From contig JBBDYH010000076.1 of NCBI GenBank assembly GCA_040901795.1, forward strand, positions 1-24,864: a stretch of DNA of 24,864 bases, written 5' to 3'. The translations under genes and the position numbers were made by a program. Shown here piece by piece: positions 1 through 7,677 of this stretch (position 1 is its first letter; the number at the start of each line of letters is the position of its first letter). The notes beneath the pieces are model-generated. The model was not told the DNA's origin and searched no databases. It saw nothing but the letters and a program-made list of their open reading frames with translations. This DNA is from JBBDYH01 sp040901795 (GTDB lineage: Bacteria > Planctomycetota > Planctomycetia > Pirellulales > JALHPA01).

Positions 1-2
1 TG

Positions 3-1364
3 GAGTACGCCGAGAAGATTGGCGTGCGGCCCAACATCGGCATGCGCGTCAAGCTGGCCGCACGCGGCAGCGGACGCTGGCAGTCGTCGGGCGGCTACCG
101 CAGCAAGTTTGGCCTCACGATTTCGGAGATCATGCGGGGGTTGGAGGAGCTCAAGCGGCGCGGCATGGAAGACTGCTTCAAGCTGTTGCACTTCCATCAG
201 GGGAGCCAGATCACCAATATCCGCCATATCAAGGGCGCCCTGAACGAGGCCGCCCGCGTTTACACCGAGCTGAAGCGCCTGGGCGCGGGGCTGGAGTACC
301 TCGATGTGGGAGGCGGGCTCGGCGTCGATTACGACGGCTCGCAGACGAACTTTGAATCGAGCGTGAACTACACGCTCCAGGAATACGCCAACGACGTCGT
401 CTACCATGTGCAAAAGGTCTGCGACGACGCCGGCGTGCCCCATCCGACGATCATCTCCGAAAGCGGCCGCGCGGTCGTCGCCTATCACAGCGCCCTGGTC
501 TTCGGCGTGCTCGGCGTCTCGGAGCAAGGCGAAAACGGCATCTCGCCTACAATCCCCTCCGATGTCGAGCAGCCGGTCAGCGACCTGATGGAGGCGTACC
601 AGAACGTCACCGTCCGCAACCTGCTGGAGAGCTACCACGACGCGCAGCAGGCGCTCGACATGGCGATGAACCTGTTCAGTGGCGGCTACTTGCCGATCGA
701 ACAGCGCTCGATGGTCGAAAATCTTTTTTGGGCGATCTGCCACAAGATCCGCAAGCTGGCCAAGCAGCTCGAGTTCATGCCCGAGGAGCTGGAGGGGCTC
801 GACTCGTTGCTCTCCGATACGTACTTCTGCAACTTCTCGTTGTTCCAGTCGATCCCCGACAGTTGGGCGATCAAGCAGCTCTTCCCGATCATGCCGATCC
901 ACCGCCTCCGCGAGCAGCCGACGCGGCACGCGGTGATCGGCGACATCACCTGCGACTCGGACGGAAAGATCGACCAGTTCATCGACCGCCGCGACGTGAA
1001 GCGGACCTTGCCGCTGCACCAGTTCGACGGCCGGCCGTATTACTTAGGCGCGTTCATCATCGGCGCCTACCAGGAGATTCTGGGAGACCTGCACAATCTT
1101 TACGGCGACACCAACGCGGTGCACGTCAGCCTCGACGACAGCGGCCAGGTGGTGCTGGAGCACGTCATTAAAGGGGACACCGTCCGCGAAGTCCTCGACT
1201 ACGTCGAGTTCGAGCCGAACACGCTCACGCGCCAACTCCGCGACGCGGTCGAAGTCGCCGTCCGCGACGGGAAAATCAGCTACGGCGAGGCGGGGCGGTT
1301 TTTGAAGTTCTACGAAGAGGGGCTGCAGGGGTATACGTACCTGGAAGAGCCGGATGAGCGGTAG
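3..1364 (+). CDS. speA: Biosynthetic arginine decarboxylase (SpeA), 5'-truncated by the window edge
   Basis: This enzyme decarboxylates arginine to agmatine with PLP, the first step of the agmatine route to putrescine. The frame is open from base 3 to the TAG at 1362-1364, about 453 residues. The E. coli protein is about 658, so roughly 200 N-terminal residues, including the PLP-lysine region, lie outside the window. Visible family motifs are HFHQGSQI, LDVGGGLGVDYDGS (substrate/PLP-binding glycine-rich segment), SESGRAVVAYHSALVF and, near the C-terminus, GDITCDSDGKIDQF, which carries the conserved cysteine of the active site. The GTG at base 24 is internal, because homology continues upstream of it (EYAEKIG), so no start is annotated. 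It converges on the thioredoxin-like gene at 1579-3519. The family call is very secure. That the gene is complete upstream is assumed. Confidence 0.95.
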   Translation, partial: EYAEKIGVRPNIGMRVKLAARGSGRWQSSGGYRSKFGLTISEIMRGLEELKRRGMEDCFKLLHFHQGSQITNIRHIKGALNEAARVYTELKRLGAGLEYLDVGGGLGVDYDGSQTNFESSVNYTLQEYANDVVYHVQKVCDDAGVPHPTIISESGRAVVAYHSALVFGVLGVSEQGENGISPTIPSDVEQPVSDLMEAYQNVTVRNLLESYHDAQQALDMAMNLFSGGYLPIEQRSMVENLFWAICHKIRKLAKQLEFMPEELEGLDSLLSDTYFCNFSLFQSIPDSWAIKQLFPIMPIHRLREQPTRHAVIGDITCDSDGKIDQFIDRRDVKRTLPLHQFDGRPYYLGAFIIGAYQEILGDLHNLYGDTNAVHVSLDDSGQVVLEHVIKGDTVREVLDYVEFEPNTLTRQLRDAVEVAVRDGKISYGEAGRFLKFYEEGLQGYTYLEEPDER

Positions 1365-1382
1365 GCCGCCGACGCACCTTTA

Positions 1383-1473
1383 GGCCCGTACGGGCCGACA
1401 TTCTCTAGCCGTGGCCACAAGGCCACGGTACTCGGGCCCGTACAAATGTTCGAAGGCCCGGAGGGCCGGCATT
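1383..1473. repeat. Cluster of GC-rich palindromes after speA
   Basis: Three hairpins are packed into 90 bases. GGCCCGTACGGGCC (1383-1396) is a perfect palindrome. CCGTGGCC-ACAA-GGCCACGG (1409-1428) has an 8-bp stem. GGCCC-GGA-GGGCC (1455-1467) has a 5-bp stem. The outer two are flanked by similar words in opposite orientation (GGGCCGACATT on the right of the first, GGGCCGGCATT on the right of the last). No T-run follows, so they resemble REP-type intergenic repeats more than classical terminators. They could still protect or end the two convergent transcripts. Confidence 0.6.
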
Positions 1474-1480
1474 GTTGGCC

Positions 1481-1505
1481 TTTGCGTCTTTGCGTCTTCG
1501 CGTGA
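1481..1505. repeat. Short TTTGCGTC-type tandem repeat
   Basis: The words TTTGCGTC, TTTGCGTC and TTCGCGTG follow each other directly. A related complementary form, CGCAGAGACACAGAGACGCGG, lies at 18279-18299. Such short degenerate arrays are common between planctomycete genes. No function is apparent. Confidence 0.45.
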
Positions 1506-1578
1506 GACAACTTCGGCAAGGACTCACGCCAAGGCGCGAAGTTCGCAAAGCACTGCGAGTCCTGAGCGCGAACGTGCG

Positions 1579-3519
1579 TCAGTCTTGAACGAGGGCTTTG
1601 TCGATCTCTTTGGAGAGGCGGTATTCGTTCATTTTGAGGAGCCAGTCCTGGGTCTTCTCCTCGGGCCAGTCTTCACTTATCGGCCACGGCAACCCGGCCT
1701 CCTTGGCCATGACTTCGACTTTCGCCATGACCTTCTCCTTGTCGCCGATCGTTTCATCGTCGGCAGTGTTTGTCGCAATTCGGCCTTTGCGGTCGATGAT
1801 GACCGTTGTCGGGTAGGTGTGCACGCCATAGCGCAGCGAAGTAGCGCTATCGATCTGGTCCGTCCCCTCTTCGAGCGCCGTCAGCAGGTTCCACTCCTTT
1901 AGCTCCAGGAGGCTTTTGATCTGGCTCATGTCCGTTCCGGCGGTGTGCATGCCGATAAACACGATGTCCTTGCCACGGTATTTCTCCAGAACCTTCTTCT
2001 TTGCTGGAATCGAATTGATGCACGGCGAACACCAAACGCCCCAGAAATCCATCACCACCACCTTGCCCCGGAGGTCGGATAGTTTCCGAGTTTTGCCGTC
2101 GGTCCACTCGACAACGCTCCACTCCGGCGCTGTTTCGCCAGCCTTGAGTGGCTTCGGCAGCTCGCGGTTGACGACCTCCGCCGGGTCGGGAGGCGACGGT
2201 CGTAAGCGAATCGTAGCCACGTCGCCGGTTTCTTTTCTCGTGATGACCACCTTTGCGTAGGCCGACTGATTGCCGTAATACACGTGTGCCCCTTGCACTC
2301 CTTCTGGAAGTCCGCGCAGCGTGGCGCGGCCTTCGACGTCAGTCTTTATCAATTGCGCTCCGACAGCAGAACCTCCCGCAGGCATTAGCCATGCCCCCTC
2401 GACGGGTTCGCCGTCCTTGCTGAGGACGCGGACGCGGGCTGAATAGCCAGGCTTCAGCACAATCGGCTGGTCGAGTTGTTGCAAACCGTTGTCGTCGGGT
2501 TGAAATCGCTGCGGTTCGGTCTCGACGTCAATGTAACCGTCCTTCGTTACGATCAGACGGTACTCAGGTAGTTGCCGTGGATACCCCTTTCGCGCAATGT
2601 TTTCCACGCGAAACTCGCCGCGATCGTTCGTATGAACGCGTCCGCCGGATAGAGGAGGGAGCACCGGGCCTTGAAGGACGACAGGCGCTTTTGGAACCGG
2701 GCGCCCCTGCTCGTCAACTACCTTGCCGACAAGCGCCCCCAACTCGAAGGGTTTGCCCTTGCGAACAACGATTTGCAATTGCGCCTGTCCGTCCACGAGC
2801 GCGACGTTTGGTCCCTCGACCGTTGCGCCGTGCCCCGCTTTGTCGATCACCTGGAATGTGCCTTGGTCCTTGGAGCGATTAACCTCAACGACGCTCTGAG
2901 GGTCGAAGCCCTTGTCGATTTGAAGTTTGAATGCGCTCAGCGGCAGCACTGTAGGTTGGTCGCTAATCAGCGCGAACTCGAGCTCCCCTCCTTCGGCCGG
3001 CAGCGGCATTAACGCCTTTCCATCGGCGTCGGATGTCGCTTTGCCGAAGCCATTCTCCTTCGTTTCGCTAATAAACACCATGCCTTCAGGTAGTGGCTCG
3101 CCGTTTTCGAGCGTCACCCGTACCGGCCACGAGGCCCCGACACTCACTTCGAAATTCTTCTCAATCGTCGGCTGGGCACGGCTGGTCGCTGCATTCTCAA
3201 TACCAACACTGCGAAACCAGTAGCCGGCGGGTAATTCGACGGCATTAATCCAGACATGGCCTAACGGCACCTCGGCGGAATAGCGCCCGTCATTGTCGGT
3301 GATGCCGTCAACGACCTCGTATTGAACCCCCGGCCACTCCTGACTTGGGCCTACCGTGATTGGCACCTTCGCTCCCGCGACCGGCGCGCCGGCGCCTTCG
3401 ACGGTCACGCGTCCAATGACGCGCCCCTTCGGCTGCATCGGCGCATCAGCCCCGCGGACATACGGTGTCAGAGCGATCAACAGCATAGGCCCAAACACAT
3501 ACCGCCAAGCACATGTCAT
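1579..3519 (-). CDS. Secreted carboxypeptidase-regulatory-like / thioredoxin (TlpA-type) fusion protein
   Basis: The predicted product is 646 residues. Residues 1-25 form a signal peptide (basic start, hydrophobic FGPMLLIALTPYV, then RGADA). Three beta-sandwich modules of the carboxypeptidase regulatory-like type follow, at about 30-115 (GRVIGRVTVEGAGAPVAGA), 262-355 (VVDEQGRPVPKAPVVL) and 358-440 (VRVLSKDGEPVEGAW). The C-terminal redoxin domain spans about 460-610. It has the active-site motif WCSPC at 496-500 and the cis-proline (TYPTTVIID, P570), so it is a plausible thiol-disulfide oxidoreductase outside the cytoplasm. I chose the ATG at 3519, not the upstream in-frame codon at 3630, because it starts the signal peptide and is preceded by a GAGGTG ribosome-binding site. 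The physiological substrate is unknown. The large sandwich N-terminus on a TlpA domain is an arrangement common in planctomycetes. Confidence 0.87.
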   Translation of the reverse strand: MTCAWRYVFGPMLLIALTPYVRGADAPMQPKGRVIGRVTVEGAGAPVAGAKVPITVGPSQEWPGVQYEVVDGITDNDGRYSAEVPLGHVWINAVELPAGYWFRSVGIENAATSRAQPTIEKNFEVSVGASWPVRVTLENGEPLPEGMVFISETKENGFGKATSDADGKALMPLPAEGGELEFALISDQPTVLPLSAFKLQIDKGFDPQSVVEVNRSKDQGTFQVIDKAGHGATVEGPNVALVDGQAQLQIVVRKGKPFELGALVGKVVDEQGRPVPKAPVVLQGPVLPPLSGGRVHTNDRGEFRVENIARKGYPRQLPEYRLIVTKDGYIDVETEPQRFQPDDNGLQQLDQPIVLKPGYSARVRVLSKDGEPVEGAWLMPAGGSAVGAQLIKTDVEGRATLRGLPEGVQGAHVYYGNQSAYAKVVITRKETGDVATIRLRPSPPDPAEVVNRELPKPLKAGETAPEWSVVEWTDGKTRKLSDLRGKVVVMDFWGVWCSPCINSIPAKKKVLEKYRGKDIVFIGMHTAGTDMSQIKSLLELKEWNLLTALEEGTDQIDSATSLRYGVHTYPTTVIIDRKGRIATNTADDETIGDKEKVMAKVEVMAKEAGLPWPISEDWPEEKTQDWLLKMNEYRLSKEIDKALVQD

Positions 3520-3690
3520 GGCACACCTCGATGTGAGAAAAGATTCTACGGACGAGACGGCGCACTGCCTTATTATCGCGCTTCGAGAGTGCCAACGCAA
3601 AGGAGATTTGCTAGTCACAAACGACCGCATCGAGAGCCAAGCTTACAATACTCTGCGCCTTCGCGCGAGATTCAACAAGAAACTCGTGTG

Positions 3691-4023
3691 TTAAGAAAGG
3701 ATCAGGGATGCGGCGTTTGGATCCTGTTCGAACGCCATCATGTCGGAGTGGCGCCCACGGAGAATCGCCTCCACGGCGTTTGTTCGGCAGTTTCCAAGGG
3801 CGATAAGCACTACCTTGGGCGGATGGCCGAACAATAGGCTACGCAGGAGAAAATCGTTGTCCTTCGACGCGATTACAAAGCTGTTCTGTTTCGCATACTC
3901 CCAGATCACATCGTCCCCGGCCTTCTCAAGGCCAAGCGGCCGGATGTGTGCCGAGTGGGGATAAAGGTCAGCAACTCGTATTGGTAGCCGGTACGACAGA
4001 TTCTGATCAAAAAGCAGCTTCAT
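3691..4023 (-). CDS. DUF5615 PIN-like protein, probable toxin of a DUF433/DUF5615 pair
   Basis: The 110-residue protein matches the DUF5615 pattern of small PIN-like predicted nucleases. It has an N-terminal LLFDQNLSYRL with an acidic residue (D6), the pair D37-D38, the SKDNDF motif (D55, D57), a GHPPKVVLIALGN strand and no signal peptide. In PIN-fold enzymes the acidic residues bind the metal used to cut RNA. That this protein cuts RNA is inferred from the fold, not shown. Its ATG (4021-4023) overlaps the TGA of the DUF433 gene (4020-4022) as ATGA, so the two are translationally coupled. The antitoxin-first order fits a toxin-antitoxin operon. Confidence 0.87.
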   Translation of the reverse strand: MKLLFDQNLSYRLPIRVADLYPHSAHIRPLGLEKAGDDVIWEYAKQNSFVIASKDNDFLLRSLLFGHPPKVVLIALGNCRTNAVEAILRGRHSDMMAFEQDPNAASLILS

Positions 4024-4247
4024 GCCGGCGGGATGGCGAGCAATCGTCGCTCTCGGTCAGCGGCAAAGGCGAGGCAGGCACGGATGTCTTCTTCCGTGAG
4101 CTCGGGAAAGTCGTCGAGAATCTCCTCCTTCGTCATCCCAGCGGCCAGATAGCCCAGCACATCGGAAACGGTGATCCGCATCCCGCGGATACACGGCTTC
4201 CCGCTTCGCTTGCCCGGCTCAATGGTGATGATCTTGCTGTAGTCCAT
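4020..4247 (-). CDS. DUF433 protein, probable antitoxin partner of the DUF5615 gene
   Basis: At 75 residues this is a complete DUF433 protein. The motif GKPCIRGMRITVSDVL (residues 17-32) is followed by a helical segment with GMTKEEILDDFPELTEEDI, the family's helix-turn-helix-like core. DUF433 proteins are usually encoded directly before a PIN-like DUF5615 toxin and are thought to neutralise it and bind the shared promoter. Here the overlap with the next gene is four bases. A TTGACA/TAGGCT promoter ends only six bases before the ATG at 4247, so there may be no 5' leader. No Shine-Dalgarno site is visible, which agrees with that. Confidence 0.88.
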   Translation of the reverse strand: MDYSKIITIEPGKRSGKPCIRGMRITVSDVLGYLAAGMTKEEILDDFPELTEEDIRACLAFAADRERRLLAIPPA

Positions 4248-4253
4248 TAGCGC

Positions 4254-4282
4254 AGCCTACTTCCGGAGTGAGGGCGTGTCAA
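4254..4282 (-). promoter_or_regulatory. Sigma70-like promoter of the DUF433/DUF5615 pair
   Basis: Read on the minus strand: TTGACA (4282-4277), a 17-base spacer, then TAGGCT (4259-4254). The -35 is a perfect consensus. The ATG starts six bases after the -10, where transcription would normally begin, which predicts a leaderless or nearly leaderless mRNA. Confidence 0.5.
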
Positions 4283-4315
4283 CGCGGCAACCTTCGTCAT
4301 TGGGGCTTCGTCGTT

Positions 4316-5323
4316 CTACGCCTTCACTTGCTCCAACCGCACTTGGTTCACCAGCGGCCGTCCTTCCTCGAACGCCGTCAGGTTCTCGATCGTGACTTCA
4401 GCGATTTTTTCCAGGGCGTTGCGCGTGAAGAACGCCTGATGGCCGGTGATCAGCACGTTGGGAAACGACAATAGCCGCATAAAGATATCGTCCTGGATCA
4501 CGCGGCTCGATTGATCCTCGAAGAACAGATCGGCCTCCTCCTCATACACGTCCAAACCGAGGTACCCCAGATGCCCAGACTTGAGCGCGTTAATCGCCGC
4601 TCGAGCGTCGATCAGCGCCCCGCGGCTCGTGTTGACGAGCATCACGCCGCGCCGCATCCGCCGCAGCGCCTCCTCATCGATCAAGTGACGTGTCTCGGGC
4701 GTCAGCGGGCAGTGCAGCGTGATGATGTCGGAATAGCAGAAAAGATCCATCAGGTTCAGATAACGAACCCCACGCGCCGCGCACTCAGGATTCTTGTAAA
4801 CGTCGTACGCGACGACTTCGCAGCCGAAGCCGCCGAGGATTTGCGTCACCACCGCGCCGATCTTGCCGGTGCCGATGACGCCGACCGTCCGACCGTGAAG
4901 GTCAAAGCCCAACAGTCCTTCCAACGCAAAATTCCCCTCGCGGACGCGGTTGTACGCCTTGTGAAACTTGCGGTTCAGCGTCAGGATCATGCCGACCGTG
5001 TGTTCGGCCACCGCGTACGGAGAATACGCCGGAACGCGGACAACCGGCAGCCCCAGCCGCTCGGCCGCCACCAGATCGACCTGGTTGAACCCGGCACAGC
5101 GCAGCGCAATCAAGCGCGTGCCGCCGGCCGCCAAGGCGTCGAGCACCTCGCCCGTGAGCTGGTCATTGACAAAACAACATATAGCATCAAACCCGGCCGC
5201 CAGTTTGACCGATTGAATCGTCAGCCGCGGCTCCAAGAATGTGAACTGTTGTCGCCCGCCCTCGTTCGCGGCGGCGAACGACTCGCGATCGTACGACTTC
5301 GTGCTGAAAACGGCGATGCGCAT
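4316..5323 (-). CDS. ldhA: D-lactate dehydrogenase, LdhA type (NAD-dependent D-2-hydroxyacid dehydrogenase)
   Basis: The enzyme reduces pyruvate to D-lactate with NADH. The 335-residue protein follows E. coli LdhA (329 residues) from end to end. Shared segments include VFSTKSYD, IALRCAGFNQVDL, VVRVPAYSPYAVAEHTVGM, SDIITLHCPLTPET and LGLDVYEEEADLFFED. The Rossmann motif GTGKIG is at 151-156. The catalytic triad equivalents are R234 (NTSRGALID), E263 and H295 (TGHQAF), with the same spacing as in E. coli. I chose the ATG at 5323 because the family begins with the MRIAVFSTK strand. A GTG five codons upstream is possible. No clear Shine-Dalgarno site is seen. It is divergent from the HAD gene, across a repeat-rich 182-base gap. 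A related 2-hydroxyacid activity cannot be excluded, but the similarity to LdhA is strong. Confidence 0.93.
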   Translation of the reverse strand: MRIAVFSTKSYDRESFAAANEGGRQQFTFLEPRLTIQSVKLAAGFDAICCFVNDQLTGEVLDALAAGGTRLIALRCAGFNQVDLVAAERLGLPVVRVPAYSPYAVAEHTVGMILTLNRKFHKAYNRVREGNFALEGLLGFDLHGRTVGVIGTGKIGAVVTQILGGFGCEVVAYDVYKNPECAARGVRYLNLMDLFCYSDIITLHCPLTPETRHLIDEEALRRMRRGVMLVNTSRGALIDARAAINALKSGHLGYLGLDVYEEEADLFFEDQSSRVIQDDIFMRLLSFPNVLITGHQAFFTRNALEKIAEVTIENLTAFEEGRPLVNQVRLEQVKA

Positions 5324-5330
5324 TAGGGTT

Positions 5331-5376
5331 CCCGCCACGGCGGGCAGGCTAGGGTTCGGGGTTCAGGGTTCAGGAC
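5331..5376. repeat. Hairpin and GGGTTC tandem repeat upstream of ldhA
   Basis: CCCGCC-AC-GGCGGG (5331-5344) is a perfect stem. It is followed by TAGGGTTCGGGGTTCAGGG and then TTCAGG, a degenerate run of GGGTTCA words. It lies directly before the ldhA start. It may be an intergenic repeat without regulatory function. Confidence 0.5.
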
Positions 5377-5470
5377 TGCGGAGCGCGGTATGCAGAGTGG
5401 GGAATGACATGGCTATATGGTACAGAGTACTGTGGACTCCGTACCGCTGTACAAACTACGGTCAGTAGTA

Positions 5471-5501
5471 CCTGCCCTCTGCCCTCTGCCCTCTGTCCCC
5501 T
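5471..5501. repeat. CCCTCTG tandem array before the HAD gene
   Basis: The heptamer CCCTCTG is repeated directly about three to four times, ending in CCCCTGA. The complementary form (GGGCAGAGG words) is found after the protease gene at 19376-19404. The array ends five bases before the HAD start and takes the place where a ribosome-binding site would be expected. Confidence 0.6.
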
Positions 5502-5505
5502 GAGT

Positions 5506-6132
5506 ATGTCGATCCACTCCATCCGCGGCGTCATCTTCGACCTGGACGGCACGCTCGTCGATTCGCGGCTCAACTTCGAAGCCATGCGCCAGGAGATCGG
5601 CCTTCCGCCCGGCACGCCCGTCCTCGAAGGCGTGCTCGCGCTCCCGCCCGGCCAGGCAGCGCCGGCGTGGCAGATCATCGAACGTCACGAGCGAATTGGC
5701 GCCCAGACAGCCACCGTGATCGACGGCGTGAACGAGCTGCTCGGCGAGTTGCGCGGCCGCGAGATCCACGTCGCCGTGGTCACCCGCAATGGCCGCACAT
5801 TTGCCCGCGAGACTTTGGGGCGACTTGCGCTGCCGATCGAACTGGTGATGACCCGCGACGACGCGCCGCCCAAGCCGAATCCTGCCGCACTCTGGCAGAT
5901 CTTGCGAGCATGGAAGCTGCCGGGCGCTGCCGCCGCGATGGTGGGTGACTTTCGCTTCGACCTGGAGGCGGGTCGGGCGGCTGGCATGCGGACCGTGCTC
6001 TACGCGGCCGACTGTACCGACGAGGAGCTTGCCGCATGGAGGCCGTTGGCCGACTTCGTCGTTCTCTCGTTTACCAAACCTGAGCCGCTGCTTGCATGGC
6101 TCGAACGGCCGCTTGGGGGAATTGCTCTGTAG
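5506..6132 (+). CDS. HAD-superfamily hydrolase (phosphoglycolate-phosphatase-like)
   Basis: The 208-residue protein is a HAD phosphatase with all four catalytic motifs. These are DLDGT with nucleophile D12 and acid/base D14, T93 in VVTRN, K123 in PPKPNP, and GDFRFD with D148 and D152 for magnesium. The LVDSRLNFEAM stretch after motif I opens a helical cap of the HAD-IA type. Substrates of such enzymes are small phosphate esters such as phosphoglycolate, pyrophosphate or sugar phosphates. The sequence does not tell which. I chose the ATG at 5506 because it precedes the first beta strand and because codons further upstream run through a CCCTCTG repeat. No Shine-Dalgarno site is present. The stop codon TAG lies inside the hairpin repeat that begins at 6128. 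Confidence 0.88.
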   Translation: MSIHSIRGVIFDLDGTLVDSRLNFEAMRQEIGLPPGTPVLEGVLALPPGQAAPAWQIIERHERIGAQTATVIDGVNELLGELRGREIHVAVVTRNGRTFARETLGRLALPIELVMTRDDAPPKPNPAALWQILRAWKLPGAAAAMVGDFRFDLEAGRAAGMRTVLYAADCTDEELAAWRPLADFVVLSFTKPEPLLAWLERPLGGIAL

Positions 6133-6220
6133 GGAACGCCCTCCGTGGCGTTCCGGATGCACGAGTCGGCTTTTCTACGCCAACTCGCCCAACGGAACGG
6201 CACAGAGGCCGTTCCCTACA
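6128..6220. repeat. Paired inverted hairpin repeat (TGTAGGGAACG family)
   Basis: Two 27-base copies face each other at 6128-6154 and 6194-6220. Each folds by itself: GGAACGCC-CTCCGT-GGCGTTCC (6133-6154 region) and GGAACGGC-ACAGAG-GCCGTTCC (6194-6215). Compared in the same orientation they differ at three positions. Two of the changes pair with each other and keep the stem intact. The left copy supplies the HAD stop codon (6130-6132). The arrangement resembles REP/BIME elements. No partner transposase is in the window. Confidence 0.75.
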
Positions 6221-6362
6221 CAGCCATTGGCCGCTGATTGACCTAGGTCGTTAAGCCGTGCCCCGTTACAATCACCGCCCCGCCCGATCGATCACCTGCA
6301 AAAACCTACTTGTTCATGCGGACCACCGTCCGCTCTTTACCATTGCGCGCAAGGACGCCAGC

Positions 6363-7499
6363 ATGAATCGCAGCATTCGGCGAGTCGCCACCCTCCTGTT
6401 CCTGATTGGCTTTCTCAGCGCCGACTCGTCGTTCGGCCAACAAGGCCGATTGAACAGCGGTCAACCGCAGCTCGAAGCACCCGCGTTGCGCGGCGCTACT
6501 GCAGGCAACCAACGCTCTGCGAATCCGCAGCGACTCCAGGCGAACGATGGCTGGCAGCGTGGCGAAGAGCCGCGTGGCGGCGTACGGCCGATACCGCAGC
6601 AGTCGGCCGCTCAACCTCAAAACAACCGCCCCGCCGTCACTGGCCAGGCCCCGCCGCAACCACGAGCGCCATTCACACTCACTCCGCAGGAAGAGTTCAG
6701 GTTGGACCAGATTCTGATTGCCTGGGAAAAGCAAAGCAGCACGATCAAGACTTACAAGTGCGAGTTCGCCAGATTGGAGTACGGCGCCGTTTTCGGCCAG
6801 AATCCCAACGACCAACTCAAGCCTCGCACAGACAGCACCGGCGAGCTGAAGTACAGCGCCCCGGATAAAGGAATGTTTAAGGTGACCTCGATCCAGTTCT
6901 ATAACCCCAAGACCGGCGAATACGACAAGGGGAGTGCGGAGAATCTCGAGCACTGGGTCTGTGATGGCAAGTCGATCTTCGAGATCAATCACAAGGAGAA
7001 AACTCGCACCGAGCGGCGGTTGCCTCCGGAGATGCAAGGCACAGCGATCAGCGATGGCCCGCTGCCGTTCGTGTTTGGCGCCAAGGCGGCCACGCTTAAA
7101 CAGCGCTACTGGATGCGCGAAATCCCACCGCCTGTCACGGCCAAGGATGAGATCTGGCTGCAAGCCTTTCCTCGTTTCCAGGCAGACGCCGCGAATTTCA
7201 AACTGGTCGAGATCATCATCGGCGGCAAGGACTTCATGCCCAAGGCGATTCAGATGTTCAGCCCCGCGTTCGATCCCCAGCGCGGGAACGACAGCCGCAC
7301 GGTATTCAGCTTCAAGAAGACGTCCTTCAACGGTGCGCTGGATAACGTGTTCACGGACTTCGTCGGTCCCGACGTCCCCTTCCACTACAAGAAGATCGTC
7401 CTCCAACCGGCGGTCGAACAGCCGACGGCCAGCGGCGCGCCGGCGCCACGCGGCAACGCGCGCTCGGCACAAGCACCCACCGGTCGATCAACACGCTGA
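6363..7499 (+). CDS. Secreted planctomycete protein, TIGR03009-like
   Basis: The product has 378 residues. Residues 1-26 are a signal peptide (MNRSIRRVATLLFLIGFLSA, then DSSFGQ). A low-complexity Gln/Pro/Arg linker follows (about 27-105), then a folded domain from about 107 to 345. That domain starts with EEFRLDQILIAWEKQS and contains YKCEFARLEY and several paired beta strands. The layout and opening helix match a planctomycete family I know as TIGR03009, whose fold may resemble LolA-type lipoprotein carriers. The name is from memory and the function is unknown. The start at 6363 is set by the signal peptide and an AAGGA-like ribosome-binding site. An upstream in-frame start at 6258 would hide the signal peptide. 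The C-terminal 30 residues are again low complexity. Confidence 0.82.
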   Translation: MNRSIRRVATLLFLIGFLSADSSFGQQGRLNSGQPQLEAPALRGATAGNQRSANPQRLQANDGWQRGEEPRGGVRPIPQQSAAQPQNNRPAVTGQAPPQPRAPFTLTPQEEFRLDQILIAWEKQSSTIKTYKCEFARLEYGAVFGQNPNDQLKPRTDSTGELKYSAPDKGMFKVTSIQFYNPKTGEYDKGSAENLEHWVCDGKSIFEINHKEKTRTERRLPPEMQGTAISDGPLPFVFGAKAATLKQRYWMREIPPPVTAKDEIWLQAFPRFQADAANFKLVEIIIGGKDFMPKAIQMFSPAFDPQRGNDSRTVFSFKKTSFNGALDNVFTDFVGPDVPFHYKKIVLQPAVEQPTASGAPAPRGNARSAQAPTGRSTR

Positions 7500-7511
7500 C
7501 GCCGGGGCGGA

Positions 7512-7570
7512 AACGATGAACGATGAAGGATGAACGCGGTACATCGTTCATCATTCATCGTTCATCATTG
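7512..7570. repeat. Long inverted repeat built from ATGAACG words
   Basis: ATGAACGATGAAGGATGAAC (7516-7535) pairs with GTTCATCATTCATCGTTCAT (7546-7565) with one mismatch around a ten-base loop. It begins 16 bases after the preceding stop codon and ends just before the promoter at 7580. A very stable hairpin is expected in RNA from either strand, so it could act as a boundary between the two transcription units. No T-run follows. Confidence 0.65.
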
Positions 7571-7579
7571 GCTCCAAAA

Positions 7580-7607
7580 TTGACTCCCCCGTCGCCTGGG
7601 CTATAAT
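7580..7607 (+). promoter_or_regulatory. Sigma70-like promoter for the NfeD/FloA cluster
   Basis: TTGACT (7580-7585), a 16-base spacer and a perfect TATAAT (7602-7607). Transcription would start near 7614, about 64 bases before the NfeD start at 7678. It is among the best promoter matches in the window. Confidence 0.65.
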
Positions 7608-7677
7608 CACCCTTGCCGAAGTCCTTGGGGCTTCAACTACTTGCGTCATGTAACTGTGAGCGAATGGTTGCGTTGGT

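Noticed and set aside
4511..5326. A 271-codon frame opposite ldhA.
   Set aside because: LdhA is certain on the other strand, with all catalytic residues.
6306..7472. A 388-codon open frame on the minus strand.
   Set aside because: It is antisense to the secreted planctomycete protein, which has a signal peptide and a proper start. GC-rich DNA keeps such shadow frames open.
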